From: Phycomyces nitens
Lineage: Eukaryota > Mucoromycota > Mucoromycetes > Mucorales > Phycomycetaceae
NCBI GenBank assembly: GCA_022702545.1
Contig: JAHRBC010000005.1
Span: 2,790,001-2,854,000 of the forward strand
Length of the DNA stretch: 64,000 bases
Direction: 5' to 3'
Positions within the stretch are counted from its first letter, which is position 1, and each line of letters begins with the position of its first letter. This document shows positions 34,311 to 46,763 of the stretch, piece by piece. The translations under genes and the position numbers were made by a program. A model generated the notes under the pieces. The model saw nothing but the letters and a program-made list of their open reading frames with translations. It had not been told where the DNA came from and searched no databases.

Positions 34311-37300
34311 ATGAGCAATCGCACTACCAATGAAAGTGCATTGAATAGTCTATTTGCCATTTTGGCAAAACGCAAGCAGCAACCCAATGATAAAGAATTG
34401 GAAGCACAATTCTACGATCAAGTCATCATCTACTTGCTATCAGATCTATCAGATCATTGGTGGTGTGATTCTTCTGTGGCTCCAATTGCAAGAGAATCCC
34501 TCTGGTTCTTCTCTCTCCCCGAACATGAAAACATTGTGGAGTACAAAAAGAAATTAAGTAGACAATTACAGAAATGTATCCACTGTGTGCAAGAGTATCA
34601 TTCCTCCAAGAAGATCGTCAGAGAAACGTAAGAAGATTACCAAATCCAATCAACGATCTGATCATTTTTCTTTTTTCTTTTTTTTTGCTTTGACAATCCA
34701 AAAAGGTACTACAATCTGTTTTCGCATGAGAATGTAGAGGGATTCTTTAACCAGATCGATGCGTTTGATAAACAACGATTGATAAATGCGCTCCAGACAT
34801 CCGACACCTTATCAACTGCCCAGTTTGTTCTTAGCGATGAACTCAAATGCGCCATTAGCGACATATTACTCGCACCAGGACACCTAAAACACGACGTGTG
34901 CGATAAATTATTCTGTCGTCTATTCGAAAACATCCAAAAGACAGCGACATTTCCTACATTCGGCAACATATCACCAGATGGATTCATCTTGCTGTCCTTT
35001 CATCACCATATCATTGTTCGTTACTGGGCAAGAAAGTCATTAGAGAAGCTTTCTTTGGATGGCGTCACTTTAAACGAGACCAGTACCCAATTAACCAGCA
35101 CAACCCTTACATTTCTCTTCAAGTGGCTGTCTGCCACACAAGAAAAACGGCCCCCCTTTACACTCTGCGAATTCAAGCCGACTGTAGACTCGGGAGAGAT
35201 GTGGAAAGTCTTGAGGTGTCTTGTTTCCATAGTAGATGCACCAATTATTGAATCGGTTATGAAGAAAGAAAAGGTGGACATGGTGCAATTATTGACAACC
35301 CAATTGGAAGGACCGGCGAGTGGTCTGTTGGGCATCCTCAAGTCAATGACAGTCTTGTTTACAAAACTACAGTCCAAGATCTGGGCTAATCTTGGGTCAG
35401 ATGAAGTCTCCTATGGCACTCTGTTTGAAAGCATCTTGAAGAATCCAGGATTTCTTCAGGCGATAAAGATTGTCCATGAGAACAATATCGGCAGAGTCTT
35501 ACTACGCGACGGGTCCGTGTACCCGCAAGATAAATTGGCGGTTAAGATGAAAGGTTTACTAGAGTGGATATATCCCTTTTGGAATTCCTTGCGATATACA
35601 CCAGCTGAAGCAAACATAACAGACAAGGTACTTTCGACCCTGTTTGAGTACTTTCAACAGAATGGTTGGTCTACTATGTGTAAAGCCTATTGTGCAGAGC
35701 TCGGACTGAAAATCATGGACGAATCCATGGTAGACAGCTCACAGAGATCTGAAAAGGTAGAAGAGTACGCGCCCAAGCTCGTAGCATTCTTGTTGTTTTC
35801 AGCCAAGGACCTCCCTCCTTCACTATCCTATATACCAGAATACGTAAAAGAGATTGTTACCAAGATTCTGGAGCGCAATGTGGAAGAGGTTCGAGATATA
35901 TTCGTCGAACTGGCCAGATCTGAAAATTCTATCCCTTACTCAGTAACACTGATGCAGTCAATAACCTTGTGGAAAGCAGTATGTGCCCAGCTTTCAGGAA
36001 ATAAGAATCCCCAGAGATTTCAACTCGTACAACCCGTCATTTGTGCGTATTCAAAGATTGCCTCGATCGATATTCCGCGACTTCAAAAGGCAGATTGTAT
36101 AAATGAGACCAAGGATGGCGAGAATGCCTTGGCCGCCATTAGTGGAATCCGTTCGGCCTGTATGCTCGCTATTTTAGATGCTCTTAAACAACCCAATGAA
36201 GACAAGAGAGCGATATTTTGTGGACCAGATATGATAAACCCAATCATTCGACTCTTAACATCTGCCCACAAAGACATCCGAGACGCAATAACTATCTTTG
36301 TATTCGGTACAGGCAAGGAAGATAAAAACGCACTAGATTTCAGGGGATTCTTTGGAATCAATCCACCAAAGATAATCGAGGGATTCACAGCATATATAAA
36401 TGAGTTCAATGAACTTTCTGTAACAAAAGTGGACGTATTTGATGCAGTATCTTCAGTTGTATATAGTCTTTCAAACATTGTTAATTCACTTGTTGGTGGC
36501 CCAAACTCATATTTGTCCCAGCTTGAGAAATCTCATGAGCCACTTGTCAACGACGAGCATGTTTACATTCGCACCTTTTGGGAAACATGCTGGAGAACAA
36601 TCAGCTTGATATTCAGCAATGGAATCAGATGGGCAGAGCAAAACACACCACGACAAGTCCTGGACACAATCATGCCTGTGCTCGACATTGCACACCTCAT
36701 GATTTCATCTCGACAGCTTTTTGTAGAGGTTGTTCGCAAGGGCCAGAGTGATTCTGTAATAAACCCGGGGATGATAGATGTTGAGGATACGGTTTTGAGA
36801 TATGACCATGTTGTAGAAGCAGCAGATTCACTTTCCCAGTGGGTTTATGTTACTCGCAGGACAGTCATCGACCGTTTAATCCCCTTGCTTGGTATTATTT
36901 TGAGCCAACTACAGCAAATTGACATCAAAATTTCACTCGAAACTTATGAAAAGCTAATGACCGCAGCCACCCAATCCAACCCAGGGACCCAGGTTAAATT
37001 AGACAACGAGGACAAGCGGCTGCTCCTATCAGCCTTGTTGCCGCACGAACCAGGAGGAAGTATCTTTTTAGATGATAGTGAAGACGAAGAGCTGGAGTGG
37101 CAATTATTGGATTCTCCAGCACAGCATGTGTCTCCAGTTATATCCCCTGTCGCATCAACCAATACCAAATCTCCGGTCCTACCATCAAATCAGAGAATGC
37201 GCCAAATGTCATTAAGCGATTCGTTCCTAAGCTCCACGAGTATGATTTCGCTTGTCGACCATAGTCCTCAAAGACCTCCTCCAAGAAAGATCACTTCATA

Positions 37301-40300
37301 CTTTGGCACAAACGATCGTAAAGAAGAGCCAATCGAAATTTCAGACGACGAAGTAACTCCCAAAAAAGAACCCAAAGAAGAACCAACCGACAATGTATAT
37401 AGCTACCAACCCATGGACATTCAAGAAGAAGGGGGAGATGAAGAGGACAATGGAGATGAATTCGACTTTGATGACATGGACTATTCTCAAATACCTAGTG
37501 AATGGTTCGAAGACGAACCAGCTCAACCCCAGCCAACCCCCAACGATCCGTCCGAACTCCCTCCCGTAGTCCAAACTGCATCAAAAAGCTCATCTAGTTG
37601 GTCGTTTGGAAGTAAGTTGACTAAAGATCCTGAACGAGTTGCGGCACCTTTGAATTCAGCATCTTCAAGTCGTTCTGTTGGTCAGATATCAAGGCAACAG
37701 CAACAGCAACAGCAGAAAGCTCAACACAAGGCAGACTTAGTTGCTGCTGTCCAGGCCCAAAGAGCAAAACAGCATCCTTCTCGGTTTACACCCTTGGCTA
37801 TTAAGCCTCAGGTTTATGCTGTCACTTCCACCGGTCGCAAACTTAGACCCCCAACCATGGGATTCTCTCGCATGCAAGCTTTGAAAGAAGAATTCAAAGC
37901 AGACCGACGTCTAAAGGCCACTGTCAAATCACCTTCTGCTTCTGCAGTAGGACAATCACGGAACAAGGGTGGGGACAACATGAGCTCAAGCTCGTCTGAA
38001 TCTTCCGAGGATGAAGGCGACTCTGGTCTTATGAGTCTAGTTCAGGATACCAAAGGTCCAAAGGTTAATCCAGTTGAAGCCGAAAGTGCCAGTGTAAAAG
38101 CCTTGTTTGAACGTTCTTCTAAAAGGACTACCCAGTTGATCGAGACACCTTCCACTCGCTTCTTCTTTGAAAAACGAGAAAAGATTCGAGAAGCAGAGAA
38201 TCGAAGAAAAAAGGTGGAACCCAACATTGACAGACTGTTCAAGATGATCTTGTCCTGGGATCCTACCTGGCAACGCGAGACTCCTCCAAACATACCCATG
38301 GAGATGTACAGAAAGGTAAAGAACTCATACACGTCTTTTAAAGACTATGTGAGCGTCTTTGAACCCCTTTTGCTACTCGAAGCATGGGCACAGTTACTAC
38401 GCACAAGAGAGACTCTTTCAGAGTGCGATGTTTTTGAAGGATGGGAGTTTGATAGCCGGTGCCACGTCAATGACTTTGTGGACGTTACATTTGCGGTGCC
38501 TCTGCAATGTGTCTCCAAAATGTCAATAGATGAACTAGTGATAGTCGCTAATCACTTTGGGCCTAGTTTTTTCAGGCCTAATCGTGATGGAAATTCGACA
38601 TGGAATGCCAAGTCGTTCTTGGGAAAGATCACTTCGATAACTCAAAAGAGAGCTGTTGCCAATATCACCTTGCGATGCCTGTTCTTGAAAGATCGTATCA
38701 CTGTTCTAAACTCTCTGTCCCCAAAAACCACCTGGAGAGCACTTTCTCTTATGAGGTACCTATCAGAACCGTAGATTCAGAAAATGATTCTTATTTACTT
38801 ACTTACTTGAATCTATCTAGTCTGACAACTACTCAACGCGAGTATTCAGCCCTCCAAGGATTAGAGCAGTATGATCTTTTAAAGGAAATCTTGGGACCAG
38901 TTCCTGCTATCAAATCTGTACCAGATGAACAAAGAATTGATCATTATGTCCGTAATTACGGTGTGAATCGGCCACAGGCTGCTGCTATAGCCGGTGCTAT
39001 TGATAAAAAGAAGGGATTTACGTTGATTCAAGGGTAATTCACCAAACTATTGTCCATACTTGACTTTGTATTAATAATTTCTACTATAAAACATAGTCCT
39101 CCAGGAACAGGTAAATATCTGTTTTTTTTTGTCTAGCTTATAGTCTCTTGGCAATTATTAATACATTATTCTAGGTAAAACCAAGACTATTCTTGGTCTC
39201 ATTGTATCCATCTTGGAGGAGCGAGGAAAACGGTCAAGGAATGGAGAGGCGCGTGCATTTGGTGGAAAGTCAAAACTTTTGGTGTGTGCACCGAGTAACG
39301 CTGCCGTTGACGAGATTGCAAAGCGTCTCAAAGATGGCATAAAGACTGCAGAAGGAATACTCCGTCTTAATGTTGTCCGTATTGGTGTGGCTGATTCTGT
39401 CAACTCGAGTGTGAAAGACTTGGTTATGGATCGACTGATTGAAAAGGAACTAGGTGCCAATCTCGAAGATAAAAAGACCAGCAAAGCATGGTCTCAGCAT
39501 CGCGACAAACTGAATGACCAGCTTCGAAAGATTATCTTGGATGTCGAAGAAGTCAACCGTGAGCTTGCAGACGCTCGAGATCCTGTACGCTTGGCTACAT
39601 TGCGTGATAAGCGCAAGGGCATGATAACCAAACGGGACAGTATCAAGGTCATGATCAAGGATGCCTATGATGATCAAAAAGATTTTACAAGAGATATGGA
39701 TGTTTCTCGTATACGGGCACGTCAAAAGGTCTTTTCTCAAGCCGATGTCGTGTGCGCAACATTGAGCGGAAGTGGGCACGATATGTTGACTAGTATGGGT
39801 GTTACTTTTGATACAGTAATTGTTGATGAAGCTGCTCAGTCTATTGAAATCAGCACATTGATTCCACTAAAATATGATTGTCAGAGATGTGTGCTTGTTG
39901 GTGGTACGTATAAAAGGTTGCTTTGCCAAAGGATGTATATTTTATAACCAATGTTCCTTGCAGATCCTAACCAGCTTCCTCCCACTGTTCTGTCTCAAAC
40001 TGCTGCAAAGTATGACTATGAACAGAGTCTATTTATGAGACTAGAGAATAATGTTCCTGGTGATGTTCATTTATTGAGGTATGATTAATACAAACTTCTT
40101 CTTTTTTGTATTAACATGCTTTTGTATCGATTGCCATAGTATTCAATATCGAATGCACCCAGCCATCAGCATTATTCCCAGTAAACTATTTTATAGCTCC
40201 AAGCTTTTAGATGGACCAAACATGGCATCCATCACTGCAGCACCTTGGCATATTAAGGACTCGTTTCCACCATACCAATTCTTTGATATTGGAGATGGTC

Positions 40301-41175
40301 AAGAAAAGATAGGATATGGACATTCGATCTACAATCCAGCAGAGGCCGAGGCTGCAGTTGCTCTAGTTGACATGCTGGCAAGCCAACTACCAGGAATAAA
40401 GGTAACTCGACAGCTTTGAAACCCTGGTTCTGAAAAAAAAAAGTATCAATATATATAAATTTATATAACCTTGCCTTTGTTTTACGATCCTAGTTTGCTC
40501 ACAAGATTGGTATCATTACACCCTATAAGCAACAGCTCAGTCAATTGAAATCTCAGTTTGAGAGGAGGTTTGGCTCAAAGATTCTAGACGTGATTGATTT
40601 CAACACTGTGGTATGGCTTAAATAGAGTGCTATAGACTCTCGAACATTTCAGATCACTGACCATACTCTTTTGTTTAGGATGGCTTCCAGGGTCAAGAGA
40701 AAGATATTGTGATATTTTCGTGTGTTCGAACAGGTTCATGTAAGTTCTCAAGATTCATTGCATGCATGTTTTTAATTATATTTGGCCATAGCTCGAAACA
40801 TTGGCTTCTTGGCTGATGTCAGGCGCATGAACGTTGGTCTGACACGAGCAAAGTCTTCCATGTTTATACTTGGAAATGCATATGCATTGATGAAGAGTCA
40901 CCATTGGCGAGATCTGATCAACGATGCCCATTCCCGCAAGTCAATAAGAAAGGTAAGCTAGTGATATATATATGTGTGTGTATTGACTTTATTAGGTCTC
41001 GAGGCCATTTCTAGGCCATAATCTTACCCGCGTAATACCTTCCAACCTTTTTGAGGTTGACCGTCCTGCACTGACCAAACCACCTTCCAAAGAGCCATTT
41101 GCTGGGTCCAAGAATCCACGGGCTAGATCACCAACAGAACCTGGGCACAAGATCAAAAAGATTCGAAGGAATTGA
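34311..41175 (+). CDS. SEN1: Sen1/senataxin-type SF1 RNA/DNA helicase
   Basis: Sen1 unwinds RNA:DNA hybrids and terminates transcription of noncoding RNAs. Eleven exons join to 2072 residues: 34311-34627, 34706-38755, 38821-39033, 39097-39110, 39175-39903, 39964-40078, 40140-40401, 40494-40610, 40679-40739, 40792-40952 and 40996-41175. The first about 900 residues are a helical N-terminal domain as in yeast Sen1. Then comes a disordered acidic and Gln-rich linker. The helicase core has GPPGTGKTKT (Walker A), CAPSNAAVDEI, IVDEAAQS (Walker B), GDPNQLPPTV, QYRMHP, FNTVDGFQGQEKDIV and MNVGLTRAKSS. The last about 60 residues are basic (RARSPTE, KIKKIRRN), likely a nuclear-localisation tail. All helicase motifs are intact. 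It lies 320 bp after ARS2 on the same strand. Confidence 0.95.
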
Positions 41176-41617
41176 TAGATGAGTCCTTTACATTATATAC
41201 ATATATATATATAGTACGAATATAAATAAAGCCAGCAATATCCAAAGAGTTGTGGGATTGCCGATATATAGATATTAAAAAAAAAAGGTCGTTTGAACGC
41301 TTGATATACATAAAAAGAAATGGTAAAACGGTCGTGGCCCTAGAATTGGCGTTTTATTAAAGACATTATATGACATGTCGGCCAATTGGTTCTTGGCTAA
41401 TACTTGGCCAATGCTTAAGTCCATGTCGAGACCCATTCGCCAAAATCAAGACAAGAATCCTTGTATACTTAATTGGATATTTGGAGTGAATACTATCAAA
41501 TAATTTACCAAGTCATGCCAAAGAAGTTGCTTGCAAAAGACTATATTGTTTTCAAAGCAGTCACTGTATAACATCCTGCTTACACACTCTGGTGTCATTT
41601 TCTCTCTTGTTTGAAAA

Positions 41618-42965
41618 ATGATCCAAAGAACCGTCGTACCTCATGTTGCGTACAACGAGGTGTCTACCAAAAATTTTGATACCCTCTATTCAACAATCCT
41701 AGACAATGTTGCCAAATCAAACTATATTGCTGTCGATACAGAATTCACTGGTCATTGCAAAAGAATTGTAAAGAACATGGAGCAGCGCTACGACGCCTTG
41801 GCTGTTGTGGTAAAAACCCATGCGATCGTGTCGTTTGGCATGACCACTCTCCAGCAACTTCCCTCGGAATCAAACATGGCCGTATATGGAGCCCAGAACT
41901 TTGAATTTCTGACAAGCAATCAAAATACCTTTCAGGTGGATCCTGGAAATCTCAAGTTCCTTGCCGAGAATGGCCTTGACTTTAATCGACACTTTTCGAT
42001 TGGACTTCCTTACCATGCCGGGACTCAGCCGGTTACATCCCAGCGTGACATTCGATCTCTGTGGCGAGATCTCTTGTTTACAATACGCCAACACAACATT
42101 CCGATCATTGTCCACAACGGCCTCTTGGATCTCATGTACATTTACCAGAGCTTCTTTGCCGAGCTGCCTGCTTCTCTGTCCATATTTATCGCAGATCTGG
42201 TAGAAATGTTTCCCTGTGGAATCTACGACACAAAATATTTGGCAAACCAGGTCCTTTCAGAACAAAAATCGTATTTGGCCTACTTGTACTGCAAGTACGA
42301 TCGATCTAGACAACAGACCACATCTGAATCAAAGGATACTATAGGAAACTTTGTGGTCAGGGTTGGAAATCCTTTGGTTGGTACGGCAGTGAACCCGTTG
42401 AAGCGACCGGCAGAGGAGACCAGCTCGCTTTCTCAAGGTGTCAAGCGACGTATGCGTGCAAAGAAACTGGCAGACTCGAACAAGACACCTAGTATTATAT
42501 GCCACAATTATTCCGTAAGTCATGTACTTTGGACATTCTTTTTTTTTAATAGAGATTTCTAATAATGTACCATTGTAGAATTACGGGTGGTGTAAGTCTG
42601 GCAAAGAGTGCCTGTCATCCCATGACCTTGACCTCATTCTCGACAAGGACCAAGGCATTAAGCGAGAAAGGGAAATCAAACAAGAATTGGAACAAGTACA
42701 AGTGGTTGAGGAACAAGAAAAGGTGCCTTTGAATGAATCTAACCAGAGACGAGATCACGCAGCACATTACGATGCATTCATGACAGCCTTTGTATTCTGC
42801 CACCAGGCAAGCGAGTTGGGACCTGTGGTGCTCAAGGAAAACATGAACAAGATCAATCTCATGAGACTAAGGATCCCACTGCGGGTGGTCAAGAGCCATT
42901 ACTCCAAACCGAGTCCAGCATGGTCTAGTGTAAGGGACGTGATCTGGAAGCCAGATGAGGTGTAA
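41618..42965 (+). CDS. TOE1-like CAF1-family 3' exonuclease with CCCH finger
   Basis: Two exons, about 41618-42513 and 42580-42965, around 428 residues. CAF1/DEDD-family nucleases remove 3' adenosines. DEDD residues are visible in YIAVDTEFTG (first Asp and Glu), PIIVHNGLLDLMYIYQSFF (second Asp) and GIYDTKYLAN (third Asp). A basic bipartite-like cluster (KRRMRAKK) follows, then a CCCH zinc finger spanning the splice junction (C-x8-C-x5-C-x3-H, with GWCKSGKECLSSHDLDLI), which is the mark of TOE1 rather than Pop2/Caf1 or PARN. TOE1 acts in the nucleus, in Cajal bodies in animals, maturing snRNA 3' ends. The C-terminal AHYDAFMTAFVFCH completes the nuclease fold as the DEDDh block. Confidence 0.9.
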
Positions 42966-42999
42966 TGCCCAAGAGATAAGTCGAGCTTGCTTTTTTTGT

Positions 43000-43249
43000 T
43001 TTTTATATGTTTCTTCCTGAAGAATAGTAAATACTTTTTTTATACATCTATCTATTTATGTTATGAGAGATTGGGTAGAATGATCATACAGCTACTTTCC
43101 ATACTATGTTTAAAGAATCACTAGTAATAGTAATAGTAGTAGTAATAGTAGTAGTAGTAATAAATGTATCATTATTTTACTCGTCTATTATTTGCCTCCA
43201 CGAAGAAACCTAGATTGCGCATGAGATGATATCAAAAATGTCGATTCAC
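43000..43249. repeat. TAGTAG/TAATAG microsatellite between convergent genes
   Basis: The 3' ends of the TOE1-like and LCL3-like genes face each other here. A TAGTAA-type repeat occupies 43123-43162. A/T-rich flanks probably hold both polyadenylation sites. Confidence 0.6.
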
Positions 43250-44217
43250 TTACTTTGCCTTGTGGTCTTCGGGAGATACATAGGTCTTTAATGACCAGAT
43301 TCCCTTTTGTTGCTTCCTATTGATCCCAAGAGTTATTAAGATTTTTTTGTTTGTTAAAAGAAAAGGTATGTTGCCTACTTTGCTTTTGCAACGGCCTTTT
43401 CGAGCTGTGGCAGGATATTGGCATATTCTGCACCCTTGGCCACATAGACACTTGCCAATCCCTCTTTGGCCATCTCGACCGACACATTCTTTGAACGAAA
43501 GAATGGAGGGCGACGCACGTACGCCATGGCAACCTTTTTTTAAAAAAAATTTACAAGAATGGGTTAATAATATATCCCCATTGGTATTAACCAACTTTTT
43601 TAAAAAGAGATTACCACTCGGCTATATTGGTCTCTGCTCAATAGCTGGACCTTTACGTCTCTATTGAGAACCATGGATGTCAAAAATGTCTTTGCTTCGG
43701 TTGAGAATGGCTGAGATGGCATACCGAAATGGGCTCCTTCAGGTGCATCAACACCTGCGATTCTAATAGGGATCGTTTGGTTCCTGAGTTCTGAATAAAT
43801 CATTAAGTATTGGGTCCCTAAATAGCTGTAAAAGTATCAACCTTTGCGAGTGGTGGGTATCTTGCGCAACCAGCCCCAACCCCAGCCGGGTGTGTGGTAT
43901 AGTCTAAAGTTGTCGCTGTCTCCAACAGAAGTTACTCTGCCTCGAATTACTTGCTTGCTTGCAAATGCCTCGGGTGGAATGTGGCCAACTGTCTTGTAGC
44001 GCTTGCCAATAAGGTATGTGGATATAAAATAGAGTGTGGGCAGACCAATTGCCAAACCAATAGTGACAGGTCGCCATATTGACTTTACCAAGTCATCTGC
44101 CCATTCTTCGGTTGTGGTATTCATGGCATCTTTTTTCTGGCCTTCACAGTAGACGGGTGTAAGGTAGCAAAGGACAGAGTACCAAGAGGATGGGGTGTTT
44201 GGGGGATTGAAAGACAT
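43250..44217 (-). CDS. LCL3: LCL3-type membrane-anchored SNase-like nuclease
   Basis: Several exons: 44217 to about 43842, then about 43793-43613, about 43532-43376 and about 43317-43250. After a short N terminus comes one membrane segment ([20 protein letters not shown]). The staphylococcal-nuclease-like domain then shows [71 protein letters not shown], [31 protein letters not shown] and KGIW. These are the signatures of fungal LCL3, a mitochondrial-membrane endonuclease. The last intron (GTAGGC...AATAG) is supported by restoration of the conserved [10 protein letters not shown] ending. An in-frame Met (NTTTEEW) about 30 residues in could be the true start. Confidence 0.9.
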
Positions 44218-45062
44218 TTTCTTTTTGGCCGGGTAGGCTTTCTGGCACCACTGCAGAGATTAAAAATATGGCATTTCAAGCAAAAATTGTGCTTCCATTG
44301 CGCCAGTTGAAAAATATAAAGAATTAATATATATGAACATCTTGTGGTTTGGGTGCTTGGTTGAATAACCTGCTTGGAATCCAAGGTTAATAAACATGGC
44401 CAAAACACAATTTTAAGAACATATATATATATATATTATTAATTCAACATGAATTATGGATATCATGCCAGAGTTCAGGTATCCTTCACAGCCCCCCAAT
44501 TGCCCTGATATTTTGCTATTAAATATTGGCCATTTATAATAAATATATAAATCAAGATAGGAATACAAAAGATGATTGGATATAATGACTGGATAATAGA
44601 GTGACATCACATTATTGAGACTCTTTTTTTTCTGTGGGCATTTTTTTTGGGTGGAGAGAGAGAAGCGGTCATACCATCCCGAGCTGTTACAAAGGTAAGC
44701 GGCGCCTGTCCTATTTATTTGTGGGTAGTTTGTGGGGGGGGGAGCAGGGGAGTCGCAAAGTCGCGCTCTCTGTATTGTGGAGGTGTGGCCAAGGCGATTT
44801 TTGTATCGTTTTCTATCTCTATCTCTTTTATTGACAACCAAAGAGAGAGAAAGAGAGAAAGAGAGTCTACATAGTTTGTTGATCATGCTGTTCCAACTTA
44901 GAAAACCAACTGAATGACTTCGCAAATAAACCGAGAGAATACACCTGCTGGCTTGATTGATCAGGTCAGCCTGATATACATCTTCTTTACCAATGCAGTC
45001 AGACTTAAAAAAAAAGATGCATATCTCTCTCTCTGCTCAATTGGGTGATTTGCAAATGTTAG
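44218..45062. other. intergenic between divergent genes
   Basis: About 0.85 kb separating LCL3 (minus) and the GLTSCR1-domain gene (plus), so both promoters lie here. It holds a TA run (44422-44437), a G8 run near 44735 and a GA-rich tract (44843-44866). No gene is supported. Minus ORF 44413-44925 is a low-complexity chance ORF. Confidence 0.5.
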
Positions 45063-46763
45063 ATGCCTAATTCCGACAGTCTGACAGCCGCCGCTGATGA
45101 GGAGATAATCACCCAGTTGACCTTGGCAGGTTTGAAGGTTCTGATGGTCAGAAAGGGAGATCAGATCATATACAAGCTTCCAGACAATATGTCTGTGGCT
45201 TCAATTGGAGAAGACCAGCGCAAGCTACTCATGTCTGAGATCCAAGCTCTCCATGCAGCCACCATGGCCGCTGCTGCAAAAGCCAATACTGTACGTCCAA
45301 CCCCTATTTCACCTGCCACTCTCGCATCCGATAATTCGGGTGCGTTTGCTGCCAAAACACTTGCACCAAAACACAATGGATTTGCTGCTCCTTTACCTGT
45401 ACCTCTCCAGGCCCAGACATCTAGTGCGGAGGCCGATGCTCTCAAGGAAACCAAGCGAAAGCTTAGGGAAGAATTGGAGCAGCAGCAACTACGGATCCAG
45501 CAGCAGAATGCATCGACCTACCAGACCATGAACTCGTCCGAGGTCAAGACAACCCGGAAATATGTAAAGACTGGGAAATATTCAAAAAAACGCCAGCAGC
45601 AACATTCATTACAACACTCTCAACCACAGCAACCCATACAGCTTCAAGTCCAGCCTACGGATGCCTCACAGGCTCAGCAACAGAGTCTGTCTCAACAGCA
45701 GTTGCTGACTCTGCAGCAATCCCTCCAGGCTGGATCTTCTGCAGGCACACAAAACCCTTTACCTCACACGGCTCCTGTCAACCAGCCCAATCCAAAGCCG
45801 TTTGGGTTTGTGTCCAACCAGCTGCCTGTGAAGCCAATGTTTGTGAAGCGGATGCCTGAGGAGGAGGAACAGCACCTGGGAGTCAAGCAAAGGTAGTCTT
45901 GCGGGGGGATTATGAGTGTTATACTTACTGGGATATTCAATGTTTTGAAAAAAAGGTTTGCTGAATCTCTTGCTTCTGACCATCGAGCCGTCACTCGCCC
46001 TGACTACCATACGCCATTCAGATCTCTCCAAGATGCAATTGACCGTCTTCTTCCTTATCACATCTACCAATACCCCAAAGGAGATCTGGATGCAAATAAG
46101 ATACCAATGGATCGACAAGGTAAGCCGTGTTGGAAAGCCGTGTTGGAAAGCCTCGGTGTCCCTGTTAACATTTGCACCAGACAATACTATGCTGGACATC
46201 TTCAAGTGCCAGGCAGACATGTTTGAAAAGCATGCCAAGGTATCCCAAAAGATGGCCAAGGTATGTATGGTGATATCAAACCAGATCTGATTTGATTCTA
46301 AACTGGCTGAAATGTTATAGTGTGGGGACTCTTCTTCGCTACAAATCTTGCTGGAAAGACAGCTACTTGCTGATCAGCGACAGCGTCTGACTGAAGAACA
46401 AGCACGAGTTGCGGCTGAACAAGCAGCCCAGCACCAAGAGATGCTGCGTGCTCAAGCTGAACATGCCAGACTGACATCCACTCAGGACACACAAAGACCA
46501 CCGACTTCAGGGTCAGGTAAACAGAGATGATTGATGTGGTAATCAGCTTATATTGTCTAAACATGTGTTCTTTATATATATATATAGCCTCTAGCTATGC
46601 CAATGGATTAGCACAAGCAAGTGCACTTCTTCAGAATCCACAGTTTGCAAACCAGTACAGCCAATTGAGTCCAGAGCTCCAGCAGCAGTTGCTCCGTAAC
46701 CGAGAACAATTGGCTGCACTGATTGAACAACACAGTAAAGATAACAAGATGTTTGCTCGCTAG
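45063..46763 (+). CDS. GLTSCR1-domain protein (BICRA-like SWI/SNF subunit)
   Basis: Four or more exons, about 470 residues. The N terminus (to about residue 60) is helical and acidic (TAAADEEIITQLTLAGLKVL), then an Ala/Thr/Pro region, then a Gln-rich region with heptad-like KRKLREELEQQQLRIQQQ and a basic KTTRKYVKTGKYSKKRQQQ. After the first intron the core reads DHRAVTRPDYHTPFRSLQD followed by AIDRLLPYHIYQYP. This is the diagnostic motif of the GLTSCR1 family (BICRA/BICRAL in animals), which define the GBAF type of SWI/SNF chromatin remodeller. Later exons give a helical CQADMFEKHAKVSQKMAK and a long Gln/Ala coiled coil. The Gln-rich parts resemble transcriptional activation or assembly regions. 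The role is inferred from the family. Confidence 0.82.

Noticed and set aside
44413..44925. 170-codon minus ORF
   Set aside because: Low-complexity Ser/Leu and Tyr/Ile runs arising from GA and TA tracts; no splice or motif support.
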